Shown here: positions 50,088 to 59,712 of the stretch, one piece after another
Position numbering within the stretch: position 1 is the stretch's first letter
Layout: the number at the start of each line of letters is the position of its first letter
Assembly: GCA_016713675.1 (NCBI GenBank)
Contig: JADJOS010000001.1
Span: 124,001 to 188,000 of the forward strand
Length of the DNA: 64,000 nucleotides
Reading direction: 5' to 3'
From: Acidobacteriota bacterium
GTDB taxonomy: Bacteria; Acidobacteriota; Blastocatellia; Pyrinomonadales; Pyrinomonadaceae
The notes under the pieces: model-generated
Database searches by the model: none
What the model was told of the DNA's origin: nothing
Seen by the model: the letters and a program-made list of their open reading frames with translations, nothing else
Translations under genes and position numbers: made by a program

Positions 50088-50346
50088 ATTATCGCCATAA
50101 TCCTCTTTTGTTGTTCTCCTTATGCTTCGCACCTTCCAATCGGTCGGTGCCGGGTCGCGTCGTTAGGCTCCGGACCTTTCTATAGTAGGCCCACCGTTTT
50201 CGTCGGGTCTGGCAGTTTTTACAGCGTCGGCGGGATCTTTTGCCCTCCTTCAATGTAAAATGGCGAGTTCGGATATTTGCCCCCCAAGATACTTTTGGGA
50301 GAGACATACGAAGGGCATTTGGAATTTACCGGTATGATGGAGTGTA
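50088..50346. other. spacer after the repeat array
   Basis: A 72-codon, highly basic minus-strand frame at 50089-50307 (with CKNCQTRRKRW) has no ribosome binding site and is probably noncoding. Nothing else is recognised. Confidence 0.3.
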
Positions 50347-50556
50347 ATGAAAGAGGCTCTTGTATTCGTAAGAGCCGGACTAGCCGCTGGCCGGTGCTGG
50401 AAAGGATATATTATTAGGGGTGAGGAAGGGTATCTGTTATCATGGCCAAAAAGCAATGCAATTGACCATGATGAAGCACAATGGTGTTGCGATCAGCTTC
50501 AGCTTGTTCTGATAGTGCAGTGCAAGGTCATACACGATTGGTGCGCACTGGCTTAA
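50347..50556 (+). CDS. possible small hypothetical protein (69 aa)
   Basis: GGAG lies four bases before the ATG at 50347. The product is MKEALVFVRAGLAAGRCWKG and a Cys/Trp-rich end (DEAQWCCDQLQLV). It is the only plus-strand candidate inside the long minus-strand array, and it has no recognised family. The size and lone position make it uncertain. Confidence 0.35.
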   Translation: MKEALVFVRAGLAAGRCWKGYIIRGEEGYLLSWPKSNAIDHDEAQWCCDQLQLVLIVQCKVIHDWCALA

Positions 50557-50620
50557 AGCAAACCAGTTCCGCGAGCGACATTTATTTCGTTATTCCAGCG
50601 GTGTAACACCACCAACCTAA

Positions 50621-51611
50621 TTATATTGGCTTAGAAGTTCTCGAATCCACGACGATAGCCCAAAAGGTTATCTTTCCTTCGCCTTCACCTTCACCTTCAG
50701 TTTTCCTGAACTTTAGAAGGTTGCAGGTGCGATTCATAGCCTCGCCGGCGATCAAGTCCGGAAACAACATTGGTGCCAGCGTCCTTCGCAGTTTGGAGAC
50801 AAAACTCGCACCCTGGTCATCGGGAACGTTCGCCGCCGCCGCAGAAAATACAACCTCAGTCGATATTTCACAGTTTGGATGCTGCAACAGACATCCTAAT
50901 TTCCTAAACCGAGCATTTTGGGGCGTCGAAACGATGGTTTCCCTGTCATCTATCTTTAAAATCAATCGACCTGTGGCATAATCAGTGCCATTCAAGATCT
51001 CAATCCGCGGTAGTTCTGCAAGTTCAGGTCCCAGCTTTCTATGTAGGTCGCTCAACGTCTGCCAATGAAGGCGACCGATCAAGCATCCTCCTTTCCCAAA
51101 GGGCCCGTGCGGATTCCACCAGCACATCCACAGTCCCGAATCGCCCGGACTCGATTATGTAGTCCAAACCGATGCCAAAGTCGACGGCCTGAGATATGAA
51201 TCTCTGGTCGGTAGTCCTATTGGTCAGCAGCAAATATTCCGAATCATTAACGAGCAAATCTTGTTTAATTTTCTCGAATATTCTGGATTCCCCCGTTCGT
51301 TCAACGGCCGTTCCTGAGCACTCGACAATCAGAACGATATCGGGCTTGCTTTCAGTTAGCTTAATGCTGCCAAGATCTACAACCTTGAAGCCGCTTGCCG
51401 TCAGCTCTCCGACTAACTCATTCGGAGCCTGTGACTTCGGGTCAACCAAAAGAATTGTTCCCTCGCCTTCAAATTTTTTTTGACGAGCTGCATGTTTTCT
51501 ATAATTCACCATCCGCAACTCAGCATTTTCAATACTCCATCGAGCAGCAGGTTCTGATAGCCTATAGTCGAAACTAATTGGTACGCCGCAATCAATTTCT
51601 TTTTCTTTCAC
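50621..51611 (-). CDS. degenerate response regulator with winged-helix-like C-terminus (one frameshift)
   Basis: The N-terminal part reads as a receiver fold (GTILLVDPKSQAPNELV, KPDIVLIVECSG, YLLLTNRTTD, LDYIIESG). The acceptor Asp is replaced in VLIVEC and the acidic pair is reduced, so it is probably not phosphorylated. After a frame change near 51060-51120 the C-terminal part (RLILKIDDRETIVSTPQNARF, landmarks LILKIDDRE and VSKLRRTLAP) resembles an OmpR-type winged helix. A short GEGEGEGE stretch near the end comes from a 6-bp repeat. The ATG at 51611 overlaps the preceding gene by 4 bases. It could be the transcription factor of the locus. Confidence 0.6.
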
Positions 51612-54060
51612 AGGAAGTTCCGATCTATTCGAATTTGGTTGTCTGTCGCAGTTTCCAAAATTCGGCTCTTTATTCTAGAGACGATGGGTCCTGCAATTTC
51701 CCGATCATCTATTTTTTTTGGATTACGAACATCTTTCCCCCTTGGGGTACAAGACTCAAAGATCTTTTCCAAGCCGTCTTGCAGGCGTCCGGCCACCTCA
51801 AAAGGGATTTTGTTTAATCTGAATTCGACGCCATTTTCAAGCCCCGATTCTTCGTCAGCTATATATACCATTTCTAATACGACCTTCGGCGGTTGCACTA
51901 GAATCTCGTTGAGCACCCGAACTAGGTCGCGCTCTAAAAGGTCTTGCCTCGTCAGCTTTGTCAAAAACCAATTTTCCGGTACCCCTAAGGACCTCATTTC
52001 TTTTCTTTCAGAAATTGTTCCACCCGCCGTCAAACATACGACTGGAACGCCTATCCTCGTAAACTCCTCGACAAGTACACCATTTGCCAATTCGCAACCG
52101 CGGAGCAACGAATACGAACCGACAATCACCGAGTCCGGCAATTGAGGCACTTCAGAGAAAATGGTACGGTCCTTTAGTTCGTCGAATAACGTTTGGCAGC
52201 GAGCCGCAAGTGGGCCCCTCCCCGACTCAGGGACGAATTTGATGCTGATCTTAACGCGACCATCTAGAATTTTCTGAACTTGTCCTACGGTCGCCTCAAT
52301 AAATTGTTGCCATTCGTCATTTTCCTCAAAAACGTAAACGGTAACGGTGGTCCGTTCAGTGGCCGCTGACCTCAAGTTTTGGATCAACAAAGCTGGACTT
52401 TCTATGTCCCGGATTAGTGTACTTAGCTCATTCCGGAGATCAACGAGAAGACCGTTGGCCTCTTTCTTAGTTGTGAAGCCTAACGGCACGGTGCTATCGG
52501 AGAATCTATTAACAAGGGTGCCTATGTTGTTTTTACTGTTCGACTTTAGCTTACCAACGATCTCATGGCATATTCGAACGACATCGTTAAGCGTCTCAAC
52601 CGCACCGTTAAATTGCCGGACACCACTATGAAGAAAATGATAAATTTGTGCATCGTGGGGCAAGCTGAGTTCTGACATAACGGTCTCGATTTGATCTCGT
52701 ATCGCTGCCGCCACACCTACCGTGAGATCTGCACCTTGCTCAGGCAACGTCAGCGTGTGTAACCTCTCGAAAGCCTGGTCTTCAAAGCGATTTAGTGCAA
52801 TATCTTTAATTGACTGAGCTAGGCCTTTCCATTGGCGTGTCAAGCCGTCGATAAGCATAATGCACAATTCGGCAGCGTCTCGAGCGATCAATTCATCAGG
52901 TCGCTTTTGCCAGTCTTCCATTGCTGGAAGCACGGCGTGCCTTTCTCGGGCCGCAGCCCAAATTGTCGAGTGGATCGAGTTGATATTTTGCGAATTCCGA
53001 CCCGTACACCGATAAACACCTTCTGGTAGCAAGTCGGAATGTGGGTCGGTAATACTCGTACACACGACAACGGGTTTTCTAATTCCATTTTCCAGTCGGG
53101 TTCTTGCTATCGCTTTCTTCATAACCTCGAGTCCTTCAAACTCGCCTTCGTCGCCGGTGTTGTACCGTTTGAAGTGTAAATCACAAAGTACGATGTCGAA
53201 CTCTCCGTTTTCGATCGCCGAGATCGCTGCGGAGGCAACTCTTTTAGTGGTGACTTCATATTTGAATTCACGCTGTAGCATTTGAACAATACCATCCTGC
53301 GGTTTGTCGTCTGCGTACAAGATGCGGGTGAACCCCATAGGCGGTGATTTGATTTGGGTAAAAACTGCTTGCAGCGGTCGTGGAATAAGTTGGTCCCTTA
53401 AAGCAGACAGATGTTGCAGGCGGTCCTTCGGCAATAACATGCCGTCTGTTACTTTAGCCAACTCGAGCTCAGTCAAGAATTTCTTTAGGTTCTCTTCCGA
53501 TCAATGGCCCAGTTGGAGACAGAATGAGTAAGCTTGTTTATGAGAGAGTGAAAATCAGAATCGATTTGGCACTGACCAACGTCTATAAAATAGTGAAACA
53601 GCGAATGTATTAAATTCGACCATTCTCCCTCGAGACCCGAATCCCAACGGATAATACTTTCAAGTCCGTCATCGTCAAGAGCTTCATCAGCCACCTGGCT
53701 TAAAGTCTCCACAAAACTATCGAGTAGGGTCGGAATCTGTACGAAGCGATTGCCGGTACGCGACCTTACGATGCTGTACCTTTTCGAAAGTTCCTCGACA
53801 CTGACTTCTGAACAAACGATGACGGGGTTCTTATATCTTCTTTCGCGGCGAAGCCTCTGAAACAACTCGAGACCTTTTCGCGACTGATCGCGACCGGTCT
53901 TAACTCCGGCGTCAATTACAATCACGTCTTTTTCACTTATCTTAAGCGCTTCAAGACGGTCGGCCGCAGTCTTAACAACAACGAGCCCTTTTATATTTGA
54001 CAGTTCTTCAGCCAAATTCCCAAAAAACGCAGATTTGCTTTCTATAAATATTATCTTCAT
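51608..54060 (-). CDS. two-receiver signalling protein B (one frameshift)
   Basis: A paralogue of the protein at 37983-39949. The first receiver-like domain (MKIIFIESKSAFFGNLAEEL, DVIVIDAGVKTGRD, NPVIVCSEVS) has lost the acidic pair; its GNRFVQIPTLLDSFVETL tail matches GNSFVQLPAIFTELQFDLL of the other protein. A frame change near 53490 leads to a second receiver (TRILYADDKPQDGIV, DIVLCDLHFKRYN, KPVVVCTSITD), where the conserved Lys is not evident. A helical region and a further alpha/beta domain (VYVFEENDEWQQF, VPVVCLTAGGTISERKEM) make up the rest. Total about 817 residues, no DNA-binding motif. It probably scaffolds or receives phosphate from the giant kinase. Confidence 0.75.
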
Positions 54061-54114
54061 ATTGTACGCCCCGGGGTAGAATTCATTATCTCTTCGTTAT
54101 TCTAAATCCACAAT

Positions 54115-54615
54115 CTATTTTCGGTCGGATGATTCCGAAGAAGACCCGTCCGCGAAGGTGCTGACTGTCATCTTCGTTCTTCGAAGTATTGCCACACGGC
54201 GTGTCGGACTCAGCGTCCGATCTACAACGGATCTCCGCAAGTGCTCTCTTGCCGGGCCACGCTCGTAGTTCGAGATCCAGTCTTTGACTAACTGGACGCC
54301 ATTCCAAGACTTGGTGTGTTTGGCCAACCAAGACATAAATTTACTCCACCGATTGTACTCACTGGAGAGCATTCCTATGACCGGTTTTAGCCCGCGAATA
54401 CGTGGCCATATTGAGAAGACGATCAAAGCTGCCGCGATAATGGTTGCGGTCGAGGGAAGCGATATTACAGGCGAGATTCCACTGTAGAAGTCTGCGACCC
54501 CCGAACTCACCAGAATGACCGCGGGAATTGTCGCCACACCAAAAGCGACTAGGCAAAATCCAGCCCCGACATTGAGCAGGAAGGAAACAATTTTCTTTTC
54601 GAGTTCCATTTTCAT
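54115..54615 (-). CDS. small membrane protein coupled to the penicillin-binding protein
   Basis: A 166-residue protein with two membrane helices (about 10-35, FLLNVGAGFCLVAFGVATI; and 50-68, TIIAAALIVFSIW) and a basic cytoplasmic tail ending in a Ser-rich segment. Its ATG overlaps the stop of the PBP gene (ATGA). No family is recognised. It may anchor or regulate the PBP. The tail (SPTRRVAILRRTK) could be a phosphorylation target, which is speculative. Confidence 0.7.
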   Translation of the reverse strand: MKMELEKKIVSFLLNVGAGFCLVAFGVATIPAVILVSSGVADFYSGISPVISLPSTATIIAAALIVFSIWPRIRGLKPVIGMLSSEYNRWSKFMSWLAKHTKSWNGVQLVKDWISNYERGPAREHLRRSVVDRTLSPTRRVAILRRTKMTVSTFADGSSSESSDRK

Positions 54616-57045
54616 TTCGTAACCTCGATTTTCACCGTCGGCTCACACATCTGTGGTTCACGACCAACCAGGAAAAACTCAGCAATGCCACCCGTTACCA
54701 TTTGGCAGCCTCGTTCACGGTCAATCTGCCGTGTAACAACATTCGATGGTCTAGCAAATTCACCACCCAGCCAATCAGGTCTGGCATGCTTAATGTATTT
54801 TAAGAACTCAGCTGCGATCGGTCCGGCGGTGCTAGCTCCGGAAAACCCGTCGGACATTCGCAGTTCGGGCTTGTTCATCGGCATAGATACCCTAACGGCC
54901 ACAACCACGCTCGGCGAGAAAACAACAATCGTGAGATCTGCTGTTTGCCCCGTTCCTGTCTTTGCTCCGAGCCGGTATGCCACTGACTGAAGGCCCGCCT
55001 GTTTCCTGAAATTCGGAGCCGTGCCTCCGGCTTCGATGACCGATCCCAACATATCGGCTACAATCCATGCGGCACCTGGATCGACAACCGTACGAGGTCT
55101 CACATGGCCAAGGTCGATTTTCACTCCGTCTTTGTATACCGCCCGAAATGGCGTTGGAGAGGCAAATTTGCCCTGAGCGAATATCGTATAGCCAGCCGCG
55201 AGATCAAGTAATGTCGTTTCGCCGGATTCACCGATAGCGGATGATAGCTCAATACGCGGATCCGAGCCAGTGAGTGCTCCAACAAAGTCGACGGGGATGC
55301 CCGCTGAAGCTGCAAGCCCACATGCAGCAAAGTTGTAGGATTTAGCTAGAGCTTCACGAAGTCCGGCACGTCTTCCAAGGTGGTTTTGGGCGCATCGACC
55401 GAGAAGTTGGTCCTTCGAAGGGTCGAAGATCGAGGCCGGCGTTACCGGCTCTCCCTGCCATGAACCGCTTTCTACGGCCTTGCAGGCAAAAAATGGCTTT
55501 AGGCAGCTGCCAGGATCGCGACGAGCGTCTGTCGCGTAGTTAAACGCGGTGCCGATGCCGCCGACCATTGCCAAAATCTCCCCGTTTTTGGGATCGATGG
55601 CGACAAGAGCCGCTTGAGGCCTGACTTTTTCGATACCGCCGTCGGATTCGATTACGGAGCAACTGACATGCTGTTTTCGACAAGCTGTGTCCACACGGGT
55701 CTGAAGGGACTTCATTGACCTTTCTACGATTTCGAACGCCTTCTTCTGCACCGGGGCATCGATTGTTGTTATCGTTACCGATTCACCTGGACGTCCTGAT
55801 GCGGTTTCGAGTTCATTTGGGACATTTTTCGCCGCATACCTTATGAAATTTCGCGACACCGCTTCGATCGGCTTTTCGGCATCATTTTCACTCGCGAACA
55901 CAAACCTCAAGGGCTTGGCTTTTGCCGAATTGATGCTCGCCTTTGTATACAAATTGGGGCGGTCTTCGTGCATCCTGTCGAGAACCCAATCGCGTCGTTC
56001 CGTCAGATCTCGGCAAATTCCAAGCCGGATCGCGGCGTCCTCGCATCTGTATCCATTTCGAACGAATTTCAGAAAGGCCCCGGGTCGCCGAATGAGCGCA
56101 GCGAGTGTCGCTGCCTCTTCTAGTTGAACCTCCATAACCGAATGCCCTAGATATTCGCGAGCGGCGGCCTCGATTCCAATTATATCGATGCCGCCCGAAG
56201 GCCCCAGGGGAACGGAATTCGCATAGAACGTGAATACCGCTTCCTTTCCAAACTCGGATTCCAAGGCAAAGGCAAGCTGGCAGTCTATCAACTTACGCCG
56301 CATTTTGGGACCAACAAAGTGAAAAGATCATCCCAGAACTCATGCCCTGCCCCGCGAAATGATCTAAGTTTGAGAGCCTGCTGACCTAAGACCGATCCAC
56401 CGTCTTCTCCGCCGGAAAGTACAACTCGACGGGCAATATTGAGAGGGGCGCAACCAAAATGAGCGGGAACCTCACTCGTACCGAAAAATCGCCGATCCTC
56501 AGCTCCGGTTATGGCATGACGAACAACGTCGGGAATGCCCTCTGAAGTCAGCGGAATCTGTCTGATCGGCAGACTGTCCTTATTTGCCGACGGATCAATG
56601 TAACGAGCAAAATTCAAGATTTCTGGGGGCTGAAGTTGTGCCGAATTGACGTTGTCAGACCCCGAGATAATTTGTCGAATACGACGTCTTTCAACGTTGA
56701 TAGTGAGGTCAGGGAAGATTATCGGCAATCCCGAACGAACCTGAATACTTTTACCATCACTGAAATAGGTTTGGGGCCGCCATCCCGAGATGCTGAGTAG
56801 CCGACATCCTTAAGGTAACTTTCAATCTCGCCTAACTCGATATGGTCGTTTATCGCGACGGTTAAAGGTCGTTCCAAGAACCGGTCTTCCCGACGATTTC
56901 GCGGTACGGAAATGTCAGCGCGTTGCACATATTGCTTGGCCAAAATATAGGTCCAACAGGTAAATGCTGTTGCTGCAAGAGTAAATACAGCTAGGGCTAC
57001 AGTAGTAACTCTAAGAACGATTTGCCATTTAAGTTGTTTCAACAT
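54612..57045 (-). CDS. class A penicillin-binding protein (GT51 transglycosylase-transpeptidase, frameshifted)
   Basis: A bifunctional peptidoglycan synthase. After one N-terminal membrane helix (VTTVALAVFTLAATAFTCW) comes a GT51 domain with AEDRRFF (catalytic Glu region) and GGSVLGQQALKL, then RRKLIDCQLAFALE and the EEAATLAALIRRP helix. The transpeptidase domain shows the three active-site motifs: SxxK (DPGSCLKPF), SxN (AKSYNFA) and KTG (GAKTGTGQT). Breaks lie near 56725 and 56295. The ATG at 57045 has GGAGG nine bases upstream. The GT51 motif lacks the usual H-x-G after RRFF (GTSEVPAHFG instead), so it is divergent. Within a signalling locus it is more likely a specialised than a housekeeping PBP. 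Confidence 0.88.
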
Positions 57046-57316
57046 TGTGATTTTCCTCCGCATTCCGGCGGTATCGCCCCGACGCTTTTTTTTTCAAAAC
57101 CAATAGATTGTCCTCATCGCGGGTGACCCGCGTTGCGATTGCTCGCAACAACCTCACCAAAAGCGACAAGCCTGCAAAACTGATCACGCTTTCATAACCG
57201 TAAGCAATCGCCAGAACCATAAACGCGATATGGGCAGCTACCGCAATCATCGGGGCCGCGGCAGACTCGCAGATGTCTACAAACTTTGCGGACAGATATG
57301 TGGCTATAAATCGCAT
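57029..57316 (-). CDS. small membrane protein upstream of the PBP
   Basis: A 95-residue protein with two hydrophobic segments (AAPMIAVAAHIAFMVLAIAYG; SVISFAGLSLLVRLL, given as landmarks) and a basic C-terminus overlapping the PBP start by 17 bases. GGGAGA lies ten bases before the ATG at 57316. No family is recognised. It is the first gene of the minus-strand array, so the array's main promoter should lie in 57320-57560. Confidence 0.6.
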   Translation of the reverse strand: MRFIATYLSAKFVDICESAAAPMIAVAAHIAFMVLAIAYGYESVISFAGLSLLVRLLRAIATRVTRDEDNLLVLKKKASGRYRRNAEENHNVETT

Positions 57317-57560
57317 CGTGACAAGTTCTCCCACTCGGAACAATTGTACGCAGACACCTTTTTATCCCGCTGGCACTTTTGGCGAGCCATTTACGTACGC
57401 CCTGAGTTCGGGGCGGCAGGGCCAATCCCAAATGGAGTCGACCCGTGCCATGCTCGCCAAACAATTCACCTCACCTTGGACTGTCGCGAAGAAGAAAATA
57501 TGGAGAAGAATAAAAACGGGAATCGAACTTCGATACCAGTAACTTGTTGTTTTAATTGAC
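57317..57560. other. presumed promoter region of the minus-strand array
   Basis: No gene is supported on either strand. This spacer separates the tRNA-Asn scar from the first array gene. No clear sigma70 promoter stands out on the minus strand. Confidence 0.35.
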
Positions 57561-57605
57561 TCCGCAGGTAAGACTCGAACTTACAGCCCTTCGGTTAACA
57601 GCCGA
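57561..57605 (-). other. 3' half of tRNA-Asn (GUU): attachment-site scar
   Basis: Minus-strand reading gives the full anticodon stem-loop (TTCGG-CTGTTAA-CCGAA), GGGCT, a T-arm (GTAAG-TTCGAGT-CTTAC) and the acceptor strand CTGCGGA. There is no D-arm or 5' acceptor. Like the tRNA-Thr fragment, it has the extent that tRNA-targeting integrases regenerate. The T-arm shares TAAGACTCGAACTTAC (plus strand) with the tRNA-Thr scar. Confidence 0.78.
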
Positions 57606-57835
57606 AATAAGACGTGGTGCGAAAATCAGGGGAATCGGAAACGGCTATTGGCGACAAGAACTATTATCCCTGATACCCAATTTGAGATTCTCGGATCCCG
57701 GGGATCGCAATGTAGCGAGAAATGTAGCAACCCTCCGCCTATATGGCGTGTCACTGAGTGAAACTGGAATATCCGTAGCTAGTAATATGGCCTCATGCCT
57801 GTCGGTGGCATTCGGTGCATTTTGCCTGAAAAGAA
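57606..57835. other. spacer between tRNA-Asn scar and att core
   Basis: No gene or integrase is supported. Some out-of-frame protein-like words occur on the plus strand but without continuity. Confidence 0.3.
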
Positions 57836-57853
57836 TTTGTAATCATCAGGTCG
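57836..57853 (+). other. inverted copy of the tRNA-Thr att core
   Basis: TTTGTAATCATCAGGTCG is an exact 18-base reverse complement of plus-strand 28861-28878, the anticodon loop to variable region of the tRNA-Thr scar. It ends six bases before the stop codon of the HTH gene. The match is too long for chance in 64 kb. Confidence 0.75.
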
Positions 57854-57858
57854 AGGAA

Positions 57859-58983
57859 TCAGTGGGGCAGTAATTCTTCCAGGTAGCCGTTTCTTGTCGG
57901 GTCAAGACGGTCGGCGTGCTGGTGGGCCCAGCGCAGCCACTTTGTGAAAGGGGCCTCCAAATCTGACAATGTTTGGTCCGAAATCTCAGCTTCACATAGA
58001 CTTAGGAACGATCTTATATCGGCGGCACGTCGCCAGGACGAGACTTGATTTACGAGTTCCTCGCGACGACGATTCTCTTCGATCTCATGCTGGATTCTTT
58101 CGGCCTCCAGACGCCGCTGTTCGATCTGTTTGAGTCGTTCATTTTCTCGTCTGTCATTTTCGAGCATTACCAGTTCGGTGGAACTTACTATCTCAATTAG
58201 GATGTCGGCAACGCGATCTTCAAGTTTTCGTTTTGGGCTGTCCTTAAAATGACGTTGGCCGAGCGGCCATCGGCTTACTGTTAGCTCGAACTCCCCGGAC
58301 GGTTCAAATCGGTATTTGTCGTATCGCCACGCATTAAGATTTTGCTTTTCGGTAAGAATTTGTTCGAACCTATTAAACCGCTCATAAAGCCCAAGACTCA
58401 ACGCAATCTCCCCTTTTCGAACAACCGTTTCGCCTCTGTCCGAAATAGTCACACCGTAACCAAGCCTTTAAAGATGTTTGAAAAGCGTGTCTATGATCAA
58501 AAGAGATCGCATCAATGACCGCTTCGACACTCGAAGATTTAGACAAACTTCAGCGGGCCTAAGAGCACCATACGAATCGATATCGCATTTAGTCATTGCA
58601 CCCTTAGTGATCTTTACCAATGAATGAGGCTTTTTGAGTGAGTCAGGCACAACAATAATGTTCTCCGGGCGCTTAAGGTGACCAATTAATTCCGTCGTGC
58701 TCGAACTAAGTTCTGTGACGGGATTTGGGGATGTCCTTCGAGAAAGATAAATGCCGCTTCTTTGACCATCCCTCTTCATGGGTAACGGCGTCGCCTTAAC
58801 TTTTTTCCCCGCTGCCTACCGAGCCCAGTAGCCACGTTCGGGTCTGGGAACACCAAGCTTGCTGCAGGTTTTCGCAAGCGCAACATCGCTAATCCCAAAT
58901 TCTTTAGCGAGGTGTTGCATTGGCGTACTCCACACCATTGCGTATAGTTCTTCCCGCGAAAAATAGTGATCCGCACTTCTCAT
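57859..58983 (-). CDS. HTH-containing protein of a mobile-element-associated family (frameshifted)
   Basis: One gene is recovered from three frames. The N-terminus (MRSADHYFSREELYAMVW, QHLAKEFGISDVALAKTCSKL, RPERGYWAR-AAGKKV) is a helix-turn-helix domain in a pattern I recall from uncharacterised proteins at integration sites (REELYE-VW...GISDVALAK...PRGYWA). The middle (58468-58779) is poorly conserved. The C-terminal part has RFEPSGEFELTV, a long charged coiled coil (about 58030-58150) and the closing WLRWAHQHADRLDP. GGAGG nine bases before the ATG fixes the start. Breaks lie near 58810 and 58465. Probable DNA-binding protein of an integrated element. Its exact function is unknown. Confidence 0.7.
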
Positions 58984-59100
58984 ATTCACAATCCTCCGTT
59001 TTTTCTTGGAGATAGAATAATAATTGAAACGACTGGATTCGACCCAATCCAGTTCGGGACTCTAAATCAAAATTATTTAGTGGGAATTTGGGTGGGAATC

Positions 59101-59127
59101 AAAAAAGAGGCATGCTGGAATGCCTCT
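59101..59127 (-). terminator. rho-independent terminator of tRNA-Val
   Basis: On the minus strand AGAGGCAT-TCCAGC-ATGCCTCT is a perfect eight-pair stem followed by six or more T, 17 bases after the tRNA-Val CCA end. This is a textbook intrinsic terminator. Confidence 0.85.
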
Positions 59128-59143
59128 AACTTGTTGAAAACAT

Positions 59144-59218
59144 TGGTGCCGTCTACAAGATTTGAACTTGTGACCTATCGCGTGTGAAGCGAGTGCTCTA
59201 CCACTGAGCTAAGACGGC
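59144..59218 (-). tRNA. tRNA-Val (CAC)
   Basis: The cloverleaf is complete: acceptor GCCGTCT with AGACGGC, D-loop TAGCTCAGTGGTAGAGC, anticodon loop TTCACAC (anticodon CAC, decoding GUG), T-arm ACAAG-TTCAAAT-CTTGT and an encoded CCA end. It is intact, and the accessory region lies directly on its 3' side, so it may be a further insertion target. A terminator follows. Confidence 0.93.
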
Positions 59219-59229
59219 TTTGGATATGG

Positions 59230-59712
59230 CTACAACGCCTGATCGTCGGCCTTTGCGGGGCGATTTTCGTCGGTGCGTTTGATCGTACCGATCGACGAGT
59301 CAGTGTAATAATGAATGCTGCCGGTAGCTGTAACGCCCTCGGAAACCTGCGGGTCGGCGTTAATAGAATAAAAAGCAGGTTTACTGGCGGACGGTTCTTC
59401 GACAGTCATCGAAAAGACATAGCCGTTGACGACCGGACGTTCACCTTTGAACGATTCGTCGAGGCCGACAGCCTTGATCAATTCGTCAAAATTCGGTGCA
59501 AATTTACCGCGGTTCTTTGCCCCGTATTGAGCCTGAAAGATGCGGAGTTTGTCCATCGTCTGAGCGGCAGCCGTTTCGTTGCCGGATTTCATCATTGCCG
59601 ACCAGCCGTAGCCGCCGACGGCGATCAACAGTCCGATGATCGCGATAACGATCATCAATTCGATCAGGTTAAATCCGCGTTGGTCACGCGAGGCTCGTCG
59701 TAAGTTCTTCAT
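59230..59712 (-). CDS. type IV pilin-like / pseudopilin protein
   Basis: A prepilin with a class III leader: basic MKNLRRASRDQRG cleaved before F in GFNLIELMIVIAIIGLL, with Glu5 of the mature protein present. The hydrophobic N-terminal helix is followed by a 120-residue globular domain with few cysteines. Size and the DELIKAVGLDESFKG region fit a GspG-like pseudopilin or minor pilin. It is cleaved by a PilD-type peptidase and assembled at the inner membrane. It sits alone, 12 bases from the tRNA-Val gene, transcribed in the same direction. Confidence 0.9.
   Translation of the reverse strand: MKNLRRASRDQRGFNLIELMIVIAIIGLLIAVGGYGWSAMMKSGNETAAAQTMDKLRIFQAQYGAKNRGKFAPNFDELIKAVGLDESFKGERPVVNGYVFSMTVEEPSASKPAFYSINADPQVSEGVTATGSIHYYTDSSIGTIKRTDENRPAKADDQAL

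Noticed and set aside
50089..50307. 72-codon basic minus-strand frame with CKNC
   Set aside because: No ribosome binding site, very high Arg/Lys content and overlap with the end of the repeat array.
50690..50705. Microsatellite of biological interest (CCTTCA repeats)
   Set aside because: Only a few 6-bp units inside the degenerate response regulator gene; no sign of phase variation.
57561..57605. Functional tRNA-Asn gene
   Set aside because: Only the anticodon-to-3' half is present and no CCA end is encoded.
58966..59187. 73-codon plus-strand frame across the tRNA-Val 3' end
   Set aside because: Its C-terminus is an antisense reading of the tRNA; a common false call.
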